From the NCBI GenBank assembly GCA_002307145.1, contig DBTR01000070.1:5295-17574 (forward strand): a stretch of 12,280 nucleotides of DNA, given 5' to 3'. The DNA comes from Rhodospirillum sp. UBA1311. GTDB taxonomy: Bacteria; Pseudomonadota; Alphaproteobacteria; Rhodospirillales; Rhodospirillaceae. The translations under genes were made by a program, and so were the position numbers. The notes beneath the pieces are model-generated. The model was not told the origin of the DNA. It made no database searches and saw only the letters and a program-made list of their open reading frames with translations. Shown in pieces: positions 1 to 5,939 of this stretch (position 1 is its first letter; each line of letters opens with the position of its first letter).

Positions 1-418
1 CCCAGCCCAGGCCCCAGGCGCCGAGCGTCGGCGATTCCCAATCGTCCTCGACGAAGCGGATATCGTGTTCGTCCGGGTTGATGCCGAGCGCCCGCAGGCT
101 GTCGAGATAAAGTTCCTGCACGCCGCTCGGCGAGGGCTTCATCAGCACCTGGTATTGATAATAGTGCTGCAGGCGGTTGGGGTTCTCGCCGTAGCGGCCG
201 TCGGTCGGGCGGCGGGAGGGCTGCACGTACGCGGCGCGCCACGGATCGGGCCCGAGGGCGCGGAGCGTGGTGGCGGGATGGAACGTACCCGCGCCCACCT
301 CCATGTCGTACGGCTGGAGGATCAGGCAGCCCTGATCGGCCCAAAAACGATGAAGCGTCAGGATCAGATCCTGGAAAGACGGCGCGCGCCCTGCGGATTG
401 TGCGTTCACGATACCCAT
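1..418 (-). CDS. glyQ: Glycine--tRNA ligase alpha subunit, N-terminal 139 residues (3' end beyond the window)
   Basis: This is the alpha subunit of the heterotetrameric (alpha2beta2) glycyl-tRNA synthetase, which charges tRNA-Gly in the cytoplasm. Translation of the minus strand from ATG at 418 gives the family N-terminus: SFQDLILTLHRFWADQGC, then ILQPYDMEVGAGTFHP, YVQPSRRPTDGRYGENPNR, LQHYYQYQVLMKPSP, and FVEDDWESPTLGAWGLGW at the edge. The family is usually about 290-300 residues, so roughly half is present; the gene is cut by the window, not broken. An in-frame stop (449-451) lies upstream with no other good start between, which fixes ATG 418, although the Shine-Dalgarno is weak. It lies 92 nt downstream of a small zinc-ribbon gene in the same direction. 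The beta subunit gene glyS would be expected just beyond position 1. Identity is near certain. Confidence 0.97.
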   Translation of the reverse strand, partial: MGIVNAQSAGRAPSFQDLILTLHRFWADQGCLILQPYDMEVGAGTFHPATTLRALGPDPWRAAYVQPSRRPTDGRYGENPNRLQHYYQYQVLMKPSPSGVQELYLDSLRALGINPDEHDIRFVEDDWESPTLGAWGLGW

Positions 419-445
419 GGCCTGGCTGGAGCGGAATGTGCAGGA

Positions 446-474
446 AACCTACCGACGCCGCATAGGTCGGTCAA
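446..474 (-). promoter_or_regulatory. Candidate promoter for glyQ
   Basis: On the minus strand a TTGACC -35 (474-469) is followed after 17 nt by TAGGTT (451-446). This would start transcription about 20 nt before the glyQ ATG. The -35 hexamer is repeated directly upstream (TTGACCTTGACC, 480-469). A 5-bp inverted repeat (452-456 with 466-470) sits in the spacer. The -10 is poor, so glyQ may instead be read through from the upstream genes. Confidence 0.3.
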
Positions 475-510
475 GGTCAAGCGGCGCACCAGCCGTCGCG
501 AGCGGCGATT

Positions 511-741
511 TTATGGCTTTCGGCGAGTCGGGCAGTCCTCCCGGGCGCAGGCGAAGCTGTCGCCGGGGGCGCGGAACACGCCGCATGCCGGGCAGCGTTC
601 GAGGGTTTCGGTCGGCACATTCGGCGGCGCGGGTTTGCGGCGGGCGGCGGCACGGTTGCGCTGCGCGCGCTGGCCGCGCACGAACGCGACCACCACCATC
701 ACCACCACCACGATCAACGCGATCTTGGCGAAACTCAGCAT
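511..741 (-). CDS. Small membrane-anchored zinc-ribbon protein (76 aa), hypothetical
   Basis: I recognise no named family. Residues about 5-22 form a single Val-rich membrane segment (IALIVVVVMVVVAFV), followed by a basic stretch (RGQRAQRNRAAARRK) that predicts a cytoplasmic C-terminal side. The C-terminal half carries CPAC (C50, C53) and CAREDC (C65, C70), which is a four-Cys zinc-ribbon layout. Start ATG 741 overlaps the upstream methyltransferase stop (735) in an ATG...TGA arrangement of 7 nt, so the two are probably translationally coupled. A role in membrane-tethered protein or nucleic-acid contact is only inference. GC-rich third positions and intact Cys pairs support a real gene. Confidence 0.8.
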   Translation of the reverse strand: MLSFAKIALIVVVVMVVVAFVRGQRAQRNRAAARRKPAPPNVPTETLERCPACGVFRAPGDSFACAREDCPTRRKP

Positions 742-1502
742 CCGTCCTCCTCCGTCGCGAGGGCCGCATCGAGCCCCACCGCATCGAACAACAGCCGCCG
801 CGCGGCGGCGGTGAAGCCGCCATCCTCTCTGTGCAGAATCAGCCCGGGCAGCAGCGCGAGGCGGGTCTTGCGCCCTTTTTCGCCACGCACCAGCACCCGC
901 TTGGCGGTCCGTCCCGGCTTCGGCCACAGCGGAATCACCTCGATCGCGCCGAAGCTCGGGGTCATCGCCGCGAGCACGTCGTCGAGCCGCTCGGCCTGAT
1001 GCACCAGGGTCAGCCCGCCACGCGGCTTCAACACCCTGGCCGCCACCGCGACCCAGAGGCCGAGCGCGTCCGGCTCCTGGTGGTGGGCGGCGGCGCGGCC
1101 GGGATCGGCGGCGCGGTTGCCTTCGAGGAAGAACGGCGGATTGGCGATCACCGCGTCGAGCGGCCGCCACTCGGGCGGAACCCCGCCCCGCGCGAGCGCA
1201 TCGCCCACCGCCACCGTCACCCGCGCGCCGAGGCCGGAGAGCGCCGCCGAGCGTCGCGCCAGTTCGGCATAGTCCGCCTGCCGCTCGATGCCGAGCACCT
1301 GGACCTCGGGGCAGCGCGCGGCAAGGCAGAGCGCCGCCGCGCCGGTGCCGCAGCCAAGATCGAGCACCCGGTCGCCGGGCGAAACCCTCGCGGCGGCGGC
1401 GAGCAGCACCGGGTCGATCGCGGCGCGATAGCCGACCAGCGGCTGCAACAGGCGCACCCGCCCGTCCAGCAACCCGTCCTCGCTGATCCCGATTTCGTCC
1501 AT
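735..1502 (-). CDS. SAM-dependent methyltransferase, TrmN6/YfiC-like (COG4123)
   Basis: This is probably an N6-adenine methyltransferase acting on RNA; the Escherichia coli relative YfiC modifies A37 of tRNA1(Val). The 255 residues show the family entry LLQPLVGYRAAIDPVLLAA (18-36), the SAM-binding motif I VLDLGCGTG (46-54), an acidic ribose-binding position in GIER (71-74), and the catalytic NPPF motif (121-124) typical of enzymes that methylate exocyclic amino groups. Length matches the family. ATG 1502 is preceded by GGAGG at a short spacing. The gene is divergent from ispB and is followed by an overlapping zinc-ribbon gene and then glyQ, which fits a translation-related operon. The enzyme class is secure; the exact tRNA target is inferred from homologues. 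Confidence 0.9.
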   Translation of the reverse strand: MDEIGISEDGLLDGRVRLLQPLVGYRAAIDPVLLAAAARVSPGDRVLDLGCGTGAAALCLAARCPEVQVLGIERQADYAELARRSAALSGLGARVTVAVGDALARGGVPPEWRPLDAVIANPPFFLEGNRAADPGRAAAHHQEPDALGLWVAVAARVLKPRGGLTLVHQAERLDDVLAAMTPSFGAIEVIPLWPKPGRTAKRVLVRGEKGRKTRLALLPGLILHREDGGFTAAARRLLFDAVGLDAALATEEDGC

Positions 1503-1522
1503 CCCGCCCTCCGAGGCGGGGG

Positions 1523-1528
1523 ATCATA
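1523..1528 (-). promoter_or_regulatory. Candidate -10 element for the methyltransferase operon
   Basis: Minus-strand TATGAT matches the sigma-70 -10 at five of six positions. The hexamer 17 nt upstream (TTCGCG) is a poor -35. Transcription would begin near 1516, leaving a leader of only about 14 nt that still holds the GGAGG site. Confidence 0.3.
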
Positions 1529-1559
1529 GCGCGCCGTTTTCCCCGCGCGAACCCCGTCC

Positions 1560-1589
1560 TTGACCCAATGGGAGCCCGGCTCCTATTCT
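1560..1589 (+). promoter_or_regulatory. Candidate sigma-70 promoter for ispB
   Basis: TTGACC (1560-1565) and TATTCT (1584-1589) are separated by 18 nt. Predicted transcription starts near 1596, which leaves a leader of about 23 nt before the GTG start of ispB. Confidence 0.5.
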
Positions 1590-1618
1590 GGCATGGCTTT
1601 TGAGGTTTTAGTCAGCGG

Positions 1619-2656
1619 GTGATCGTGGTGTCCAACGTCGTCAATCTTTCGCCGAATCGCGGGCGTACCTCCGCGTCCGCTTTCGATACCCTCCTCGGAC
1701 TGGTCGCCGACGACCTCGACGCGGTCAACCGAACCATCGTCGCCAAGATGGACAGCCCGGTGGTGCTGATCCCGCAGTTGGCGGGCTACCTCGTCGCCTC
1801 GGGCGGCAAGCGCCTGCGGCCGATGCTCACCCTGGCCGCCGCCAAGATCTGCGGCGCAGAGGGGCAGCGCCAGGTCGAACTCGCCGCCTGCGTCGAATTC
1901 ATCCACACCGCCACCCTGCTCCACGACGACGTCGTGGACGAAAGCGACCTGCGGCGCGGCCAGGCCTCGGCCAACGCGGTGTGGGGCAACAAGGCGAGCG
2001 TGCTGGTCGGCGACTTTCTGCTGTCCCGCGCCTTCGAGCTGATGGTGGCGGACGGCTCGCTCCGCATTCTCGCAATCCTCTCCCACGCGTCGGCGGTGAT
2101 CGCCGAGGGCGAAGTGCTGCAGCTCTCCACCGCCAACGACACCGAAACCGACGAAGCCGCCTACCTCCAGGTGATCGAGGCGAAGACCGCCCGCCTGTTC
2201 GCCGCCGCCTGCCAGATCGGCGCGGTGATCGCGAACCGCCCCTCGGTCGAGGAGCAGGCGCTCGAACAATACGGCCTCAACCTCGGCATCGCCTTCCAAC
2301 TGATCGACGACGTCCTCGACTATTCGGCGGTGCAGGAAACCCTCGGCAAGACCGTCGGCGACGATTTCCACGAAGGCAAGATCACCCTGCCGGTGATCCT
2401 CTCGTTCCGTCGCGGCGACGACGACGAGCGGGTGTTCTGGCGACGGGTGATGGAAGACCTGGAACAGGATGAAGAGGGCCTCGACCTCGCCCGCGCCCAA
2501 GCGCTGATGGTGCGTCACGGCGCGCTCGACGACACCGTGAAGCGTGCCCGCCACTATGGCGACCGCGCCCGCGACGCCCTCGCGATCTTCCCGGAAAGCC
2601 CCGTAAAATCAGCGCTATTGGATATCGTCGCGTTCTGCATCGAGCGCGCGTACTAA
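1619..2656 (+). CDS. ispB: Octaprenyl (polyprenyl) diphosphate synthase
   Basis: This trans-prenyltransferase elongates farnesyl diphosphate with isopentenyl diphosphate units to make the long side chain of ubiquinone. The 345 residues contain GKRLRP (63-68), the first aspartate-rich motif in LLHDDVVDESD (D103, D104, D107), GDFLLSRAFE (131-140) and the second motif LIDDVLDY (D230, D231, D234) followed by GKTVGDDFHEGKITLP. Both Mg-diphosphate sites are intact and the length is typical. The frame opens after a TGA at 1601-1603. GTG 1619 is the first possible start, with GTG 1625 and 1628 as alternatives; none has a good Shine-Dalgarno, so the exact start is uncertain. The chain length (8, 9 or 10 units) cannot be read from sequence; many Rhodospirillales make Q-10. 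It diverges from the methyltransferase and is followed by tRNA-Pro. Confidence 0.94.
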   Translation: MIVVSNVVNLSPNRGRTSASAFDTLLGLVADDLDAVNRTIVAKMDSPVVLIPQLAGYLVASGGKRLRPMLTLAAAKICGAEGQRQVELAACVEFIHTATLLHDDVVDESDLRRGQASANAVWGNKASVLVGDFLLSRAFELMVADGSLRILAILSHASAVIAEGEVLQLSTANDTETDEAAYLQVIEAKTARLFAAACQIGAVIANRPSVEEQALEQYGLNLGIAFQLIDDVLDYSAVQETLGKTVGDDFHEGKITLPVILSFRRGDDDERVFWRRVMEDLEQDEEGLDLARAQALMVRHGALDDTVKRARHYGDRARDALAIFPESPVKSALLDIVAFCIERAY

Positions 2657-2681
2657 CTCCGCGAGATTGCCAAAAAAGCCC

Positions 2682-2710
2682 TTGCCAAGGTGGGTTGCCC
2701 ATCGTATAAA
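2682..2710 (+). promoter_or_regulatory. Promoter of the tRNA-Pro gene
   Basis: TTGCCA (2682-2687) and TATAAA (2705-2710) are spaced by 17 nt, giving a start near 2717 and a leader of about 14 nt. Its position just before the tRNA makes it convincing. Confidence 0.7.
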
Positions 2711-2730
2711 CCCGGCCTCGACCCAAGGGA

Positions 2731-2807
2731 CGGAGTGTAGCTCAGCCTGGTAGAGCACTGTCTTCGGGAGGCAGGGGCCGGAGGTTCGAATCCTCTCACT
2801 CCGACCA
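2731..2807 (+). tRNA. tRNA-Pro (anticodon CGG)
   Basis: This is a 77-nt cloverleaf. The acceptor stem CGGAGTG/CACTCCG (2731-2737 with 2797-2803) is perfect. The D-arm is GCTC-AGCCTGGTA-GAGC. The anticodon stem CTGTC/GGCAG closes the loop TTCGGGA, giving anticodon CGG, which reads CCG. The T-arm is GGAGG-TTCGAAT-CCTCT, and A73 and CCA are encoded (2804-2807). It has its own promoter and an intrinsic terminator, so it is a monocistronic tRNA gene. Confidence 0.97.
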
Positions 2808-2822
2808 TGGGCCGAATAAACG

Positions 2823-2851
2823 AAAAGCGCCGTCGCAAGATGGCGCTTTTT
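2823..2851. terminator. Intrinsic terminator after tRNA-Pro, probably bidirectional
   Basis: AAAAGCGCC (2823-2831) pairs with GGCGCTTTT (2842-2850) around a 10-nt loop and is followed by T. The reverse strand ends in TTTT as well, so the hairpin can also end transcription of the convergent small gene that stops at 2865. Confidence 0.88.
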
Positions 2852-2864
2852 CGTTGTGGAGCGC

Positions 2865-3137
2865 TCAGGCGCGCCGCCAATAGATCGGCACCGCCTCCGG
2901 CTCGGCGGCGGTCCCGACATAGCCCGCCGGCTCCCCCGCGCCGTCCGCCGACAATCCGCTGATCCCGAGCTTCGCCTCGACCTCGCCGAGCAGGCCCGGC
3001 AGGTCGCCCGTCCGCGCCGACTGAATGTAGTAGCGATAGGTCCGGCTCTTGAACAGGCGGTGCATTTCGGCGCTCGCGGGCGAAAACCGCAACATTCCCG
3101 TACTCCCCGATGGCAACTCGGTCCACAATCGGACCAT
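2865..3137 (-). CDS. Hypothetical protein, 90 aa
   Basis: I do not recognise this gene. The reading frame has strongly GC-rich third positions over its whole length and lies exactly between a terminator and a divergent gene, which supports coding. The product begins MVRLWTELPSG, has a tyrosine-rich patch (RTYRYYIQSART), a short predicted helix (LLGEVEAKLGI) and ends in VPIYWRRA. There is no signal peptide, membrane segment or Cys. ATG 3137 is preferred; a TTG nine bases upstream would add three residues. Minus-strand TATATT (3151-3146) lies about 10 nt before the ATG and could be a -10 giving an almost leaderless message. It diverges from the DUF5131 gene with 41 nt between starts. Confidence 0.6.
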   Translation of the reverse strand: MVRLWTELPSGSTGMLRFSPASAEMHRLFKSRTYRYYIQSARTGDLPGLLGEVEAKLGISGLSADGAGEPAGYVGTAAEPEAVPIYWRRA

Positions 3138-3178
3138 CGCACCCAATATATGCGTGATGACGCGCGCGTGGAGGCGGA

Positions 3179-4000
3179 ATGGCCGAGAACAGCAAGATCG
3201 AGTGGACCGACCACACGTTCAATCCCTGGCTCGGCTGCACCAAGATCAGCCCCGCCTGCGACCATTGCTATGCCGAGAGCTGGGCGAAGCGCACCGGCAG
3301 CCCGGCGCTGTGGCAGGGCGAACGCCGCCGCACCCGGCCCGAGTATTGGCGCCAGCCGCCGAAGTGGAACGCCGCCGCGCGGCGTGGCGGAACCCGCGCC
3401 CGGGTGTTTTGCGCCTCCCTCGCCGACGTCTTCGACAACCAGGTGCCGCCCGAGTGGCGCGCCGACCTCTGGACGCTGATCGCCGCGACACCCGACCTCG
3501 ACTGGGTGCTGCTCACCAAGCGCCCGCAGAACATCGGCAAGATGCTGCCGGAGGATTGGCGCGAGGGCTGGGGCAACGTCTGGCTCGGCTGCACGGCCGA
3601 GAACCAGGCCGAGGCGGATCGCCGCCTGCCCCACATGCTCGCGATTCCGGCAAAACGCCACTTCCTCTCCTGCGAACCGCTGCTCGGACCGCTCGACCTG
3701 CCTGCCTGCAACGATCCGCGCCACCGCATCGACTGGGTGATCGCGGGCGGCGAAAGCGGCCCAAACGCGCGACCGAGCCAACCCGAGTGGATCCAAGGCC
3801 TGCGCGACCGCTGCGGCGAAATCGGCGCGGCGTTCTTCTTCAAGCAATGGGGCGAATGGATCGGCGCGGACGATCTGCCCGCCAGGGCGCTCGCCCTGCG
3901 CCGTTCCGCGCCCCGGCGCGAGGCGGCGGCGCTGCGCATCGGACGCAAGGCGGCGGGCCGCAGCCTCGGCGGCCGCATCCACGACGCGGTGCCGCGATGA
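3179..4000 (+). CDS. Phage Gp37/Gp68-family three-Cys-motif protein (DUF5131), radical-SAM-like
   Basis: Function is not established; the family is frequent in phages and scattered in bacterial chromosomes. The 273 residues begin with the family signature KIEWTDHTFNPWLGCTKISP. Three cysteines follow in CX6CX2C spacing (C20, C27, C30), with C30 next to YAE. This resembles an iron-sulfur ligand set of radical SAM enzymes but is not the usual CX3CX2C. Barrel-like strands follow in order: VFCASLADVFD (77-87), DWVLLTKRP (108-116), VWLGCTAENQ (134-143), HFLSCEPLLGPLDL (161-174), DWVIAGGESGPNARP (185-199) and AAFFFKQWG (217-225). The C-terminus GRKAAGRSLGGRIHDAVP is also typical, so the protein looks intact. 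GGAGG (3170-3174) precedes ATG 3179 closely. Its stop overlaps the start of the DUF4326 gene in ATGA, so the two are coupled. Confidence 0.88.
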   Translation: MAENSKIEWTDHTFNPWLGCTKISPACDHCYAESWAKRTGSPALWQGERRRTRPEYWRQPPKWNAAARRGGTRARVFCASLADVFDNQVPPEWRADLWTLIAATPDLDWVLLTKRPQNIGKMLPEDWREGWGNVWLGCTAENQAEADRRLPHMLAIPAKRHFLSCEPLLGPLDLPACNDPRHRIDWVIAGGESGPNARPSQPEWIQGLRDRCGEIGAAFFFKQWGEWIGADDLPARALALRRSAPRREAAALRIGRKAAGRSLGGRIHDAVPR

Positions 4001-4362
4001 CGACACCGGTGCGGCTTCAGCTCTCGCGCCGCAAGGGCTTCAACCTGCAGGCGGCCTCGCGCGCGATCAACGGCCTCGACGCGATCCCGGTGGCGCGGCC
4101 CGGCAAGTGGGGCAACCCGTTCACCCCGGCGCAGATTCTGGCATCCGGAGAAGCCAAGACCGAGCGCGAGGCCCGCGCAATCACCATCGAGCGCTTCCGC
4201 GCATGGATCGAGACGCCCTCCGACGACCCGCGCCGCGCCGCGATCCTCGCCGACATCGGCAGCCTCAAGGGCCATAATCTCGCCTGCTGGTGCAGCCTCG
4301 ACGGCCCCTGCCACGCCGCGATTCTCCTCGAACTCGCCAACCGCGACGAAATGCTCCTATAG
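3997..4362 (+). CDS. DUF4326-domain protein, 121 aa
   Basis: This small protein of unknown function has the DUF4326 layout. A basic N-terminus (RLQLSRRKGFNL) is followed by PGKWGNPF (35-42), a helical middle with REARAITIERFRAW, and a C-terminal LKGHNLACWCSLDGPCHAAILLELAN in which C97, C99, C105 and H106 look like a metal site. It starts at ATG 3997 inside the DUF5131 stop (ATGA overlap), so translation is coupled and joint function is likely. Members of this family often occur in phages, which matches the partner. Composition is GC-rich like the neighbours, so any transfer is old. Family call is firm; biochemical role is unknown. Confidence 0.88.
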   Translation: MTTPVRLQLSRRKGFNLQAASRAINGLDAIPVARPGKWGNPFTPAQILASGEAKTEREARAITIERFRAWIETPSDDPRRAAILADIGSLKGHNLACWCSLDGPCHAAILLELANRDEMLL

Positions 4363-4386
4363 TCTGCCCCAAGGGAGTTTCCATTG

Positions 4387-4416
4387 CGGCGACGACAAGG
4401 GCGGGAAGCGTCGCCG
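4387..4416 (+). other. Hairpin in the leader of the small lipoprotein gene
   Basis: CGGCGACG (4387-4394) and CGTCGCCG (4409-4416) form a perfect 8-bp stem around 14 nt. It lacks a following T tract, so it is not a clear terminator. It ends 10 nt before the AGGAG site of the lipoprotein gene. Confidence 0.35.
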
Positions 4417-4441
4417 ATTCGGTTCAGGAGAAATACCCAAG

Positions 4442-4585
4442 ATGCGGAAGTTGATATGCGTCGCGCTGCTCACGGCGGCACTGACGGGATGTTGCGGCCC
4501 ATGGTGGGGCCCCGGCCCCAGTGGTCCGGGAGGTCCGGGCGGGCCAGGAGGCGGCGCGCCGATGGCGCAACCCGGCCCGCGCTGA
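4442..4585 (+). CDS. Very small Gly/Pro-rich lipoprotein (47 aa)
   Basis: The reading frame ATG 4442 to TGA 4585 is preceded by AGGAG (4426-4430) at 11 nt. It encodes a basic start (MRK), a hydrophobic segment (LICVALLTAAL) and a lipobox LTGC with the modified Cys at 17, followed by a second Cys. After processing only about 31 residues remain: CCGPWWGPGP, repeated PGG/GPG units, and MAQPGPR. It is thus a secreted, lipid-anchored Gly/Pro peptide, probably on the periplasmic face of a membrane. An intrinsic terminator follows 5 nt later, which supports a real transcription unit. No known family is recognised; a spacer or surface role is speculation. Confidence 0.75.
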   Translation: MRKLICVALLTAALTGCCGPWWGPGPSGPGGPGGPGGGAPMAQPGPR

Positions 4586-4590
4586 AGCCA

Positions 4591-4620
4591 AACGCCCCGC
4601 GATCCGTCGCGGGGCGTTTT
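4591..4620 (+). terminator. Intrinsic terminator of the small lipoprotein gene
   Basis: AACGCCCCGCGA (4591-4602) pairs perfectly with TCGCGGGGCGTT (4607-4618) around a TCCG tetraloop, followed by TT (TTTT run 4617-4620). This 12-bp GC-rich stem is a strong terminator. Confidence 0.9.
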
Positions 4621-4886
4621 CGTTCCGACGGCAACCGTCCTTATTTTACATAAAAATTATCGTATTTATGTTGCATTTTCACATCACACCCTGACTTATC
4701 CGGATCATATCCGCGACGGATATGCACCTGCCCGCGCTCCAGATCACGAGATTATTTCAATATAAATCAATATGATAAATCGGATTTTCGCACAATTTAA
4801 CATAAATAAATAGTGTATTTTTAAATTGTTTGACTCGTCCGCCGTAGTATCCGAGGATTTTTGCTCCTGCTTCCGACCCCGAACGG
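4621..4886. promoter_or_regulatory. AT-rich control region upstream of the ABC importer, no gene seen
   Basis: No gene is seen in these 266 bases, which are far more AT-rich than the rest. Two runs (about 4641-4680 and 4750-4830) are nearly all A/T. Features are an inverted pair ACATAAA (4648-4654)/TTTATGT (4665-4671), a third ACATAAA at 4800, and a 13-nt-period direct repeat ATAAATC (4762-4768 and 4775-4781). A CGGAT/ATCCG half-site cluster is listed separately. No convincing -35/-10 pair with normal spacing was found; TTGACT (4830-4835) and TAGTAT (4845-4850) are only 9 nt apart. The region probably holds the importer promoter and an activator or repressor binding zone. Confidence 0.55.
4698..4724. 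promoter_or_regulatory. Palindromic candidate operator
   Basis: CATATCCG (4706-4713) and CGGATATG (4717-4724) form a perfect inverted repeat around CGA. It abuts a second palindrome ATCCGGAT (4698-4705), so the ATCCG half-site appears four times in 27 bases. The symmetry fits a dimeric regulator, but no known regulator consensus is recognised. Confidence 0.5.
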
Positions 4887-5924
4887 ATGGACGTGCCCAT
4901 GCCCAGCGAACGCTCCCTGCTTTCCCTCGCGCCGAACCGGCGAAATTTTCTCAAGTCCTTTGCGGCGGCGAGCCTCGTCCTCCCCGCCTTCGGCGGTCTC
5001 GCCCGTGCCGCCGAGCCGGTCGGCTCCGCCGCCCGGCCACTCAAGCTGGCCTGGAATGCCGGGTCGGCCTGCGTCTCGACCGTCGCCTATGCCAAGAGCA
5101 GCGGCCTGTTCACCAAGCACGGTGTCGAGGTCGAACTCGTCAACTTCTCCGGCTCGACCGACCAACTTCTCGAAGCCATCGCCACCGGCAAGGCGGACGC
5201 GGGCGTCGGCATGGCGTTGCGCTGGCTGAAGCCATTGGAGCAGGGCTTCGACGTCAAGATTCCGGCGGGGCTGCACGGCGGATGCTTGCGACTGATTGCC
5301 TCCAAGGCCTCGGGCATCGCCACCATCGCCGACCTCAAGGGCAAGACCGTCGCGGTCGCCGACATGGCGAGCCCGGCGAAGAACTTCTTCTCGGTGCAGT
5401 TGGTCAAGGCGGGGTTGGACCCGACCCGCGACGTCGAATGGCGGCAGTACCCCGGCAACCTCCTCGGCCTCGCGATCGAGAAGGGCGAGGCCCACGCGCT
5501 CGCCGACAACGATCCGGTGACCTGGACCTATCGCAAGGATCCGAATCTCGTCGAGATCGCGACCAACCTCTCGGGCGAATATCACGACCGCACTTGCTGC
5601 CTGCTCGGCGTACGCGGCAGCCTGATCCGCGACGACAAGGCAGTGGTGGCGCGCCTCACCGAGGCGCTGTTCGACGGCTGGCACACCGCCGCCAGCAATC
5701 CCGAGGCGGTAGCCAAGGCGTTCGTCGAATTCACGCCGAAGGCTTCGCAGGACGACGTCGTCGGGATGCTCAAGAGCCATCATCACCACCAGCAGGTGAC
5801 CGGCGACGCGCTGCGCGGCCAGATCGTCAAATACGTCGACGAACTCAAGCTCGCCCAGGTGTTCCGCCCCTCGACCGACGCCGAGAGCTTCGCGCGCCGG
5901 ATCACTGCCGATGTCTTGGCGTAA
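4887..5924 (+). CDS. ABC importer substrate-binding protein, NitT/TauT (NMT1-like) family, Tat-exported
   Basis: This is the periplasmic solute receptor of the importer encoded with the next two genes. The 345 residues start with a Tat signal: NRRNFLKS (twin Arg 18-19), a hydrophobic stretch and a likely cleavage after ARA (39-41). The mature part has the SsuA/NMT1-like fold signature: LKLAWN, GLFTKHGVEVELVNFSGSTD, LLEAIATGKADAGVG and IADLKGKTVAV. Unusual are C62, HGGC (H130, C133), the pair C237-C238 and a His4 run at 298-301 (SHHHHQQ), suggesting metal or cofactor contact. ATG 4887 has a weak Shine-Dalgarno; ATG 4899, with GGATGG upstream, is an alternative. The substrate cannot be deduced: nitrate, taurine or sulfonate, thiamine precursor or a metal complex are possible. 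A 15-nt gap leads to the permease. Confidence 0.9.
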   Translation: MDVPMPSERSLLSLAPNRRNFLKSFAAASLVLPAFGGLARAAEPVGSAARPLKLAWNAGSACVSTVAYAKSSGLFTKHGVEVELVNFSGSTDQLLEAIATGKADAGVGMALRWLKPLEQGFDVKIPAGLHGGCLRLIASKASGIATIADLKGKTVAVADMASPAKNFFSVQLVKAGLDPTRDVEWRQYPGNLLGLAIEKGEAHALADNDPVTWTYRKDPNLVEIATNLSGEYHDRTCCLLGVRGSLIRDDKAVVARLTEALFDGWHTAASNPEAVAKAFVEFTPKASQDDVVGMLKSHHHHQQVTGDALRGQIVKYVDELKLAQVFRPSTDAESFARRITADVLA

Positions 5925-5939
5925 CCGGAGGATCGACGG

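Noticed and set aside
691..713. CAC/CAT repeats that read like a hexahistidine tag on the plus strand
   Set aside because: It is the reverse complement of GTG/ATG codons for the Val-rich membrane anchor of the small zinc-ribbon protein.
417..1529. Long plus-strand open frame of 370 residues
   Set aside because: It lies antisense to the methyltransferase and zinc-ribbon genes, is Arg/Ala/Gly-rich without any family motif, and arises from high GC content.
1593..1622. Nine-codon upstream frame (MAFEVLVSG) overlapping the ispB GTG
   Set aside because: The predicted promoter starts transcription near 1596, after its ATG, and it has no ribosome site.
1583..2554. Long minus-strand open frame of 323 residues opposite ispB
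   Set aside because: Its composition is a shadow of ispB; no motif is present, whereas ispB has both aspartate-rich motifs.
2731..4362. Genomic island integrated at tRNA-Pro
   Set aside because: No integrase and no second copy of the tRNA 3' end were seen in the window, and the terminator directly follows the tRNA. An old event cannot be excluded.
4757..4770. FNR-like site (TCAAT-ATAA-ATCAA)
   Set aside because: Only one half matches the TTGAT-N4-ATCAA consensus; the other matches at three of five positions.
4621..4886. Thiamine (TPP) riboswitch, suggested by the NMT1-like receptor
   Set aside because: No CTGAGA-type core or fitting stems were found; the region is AT-rich with operator-like repeats.
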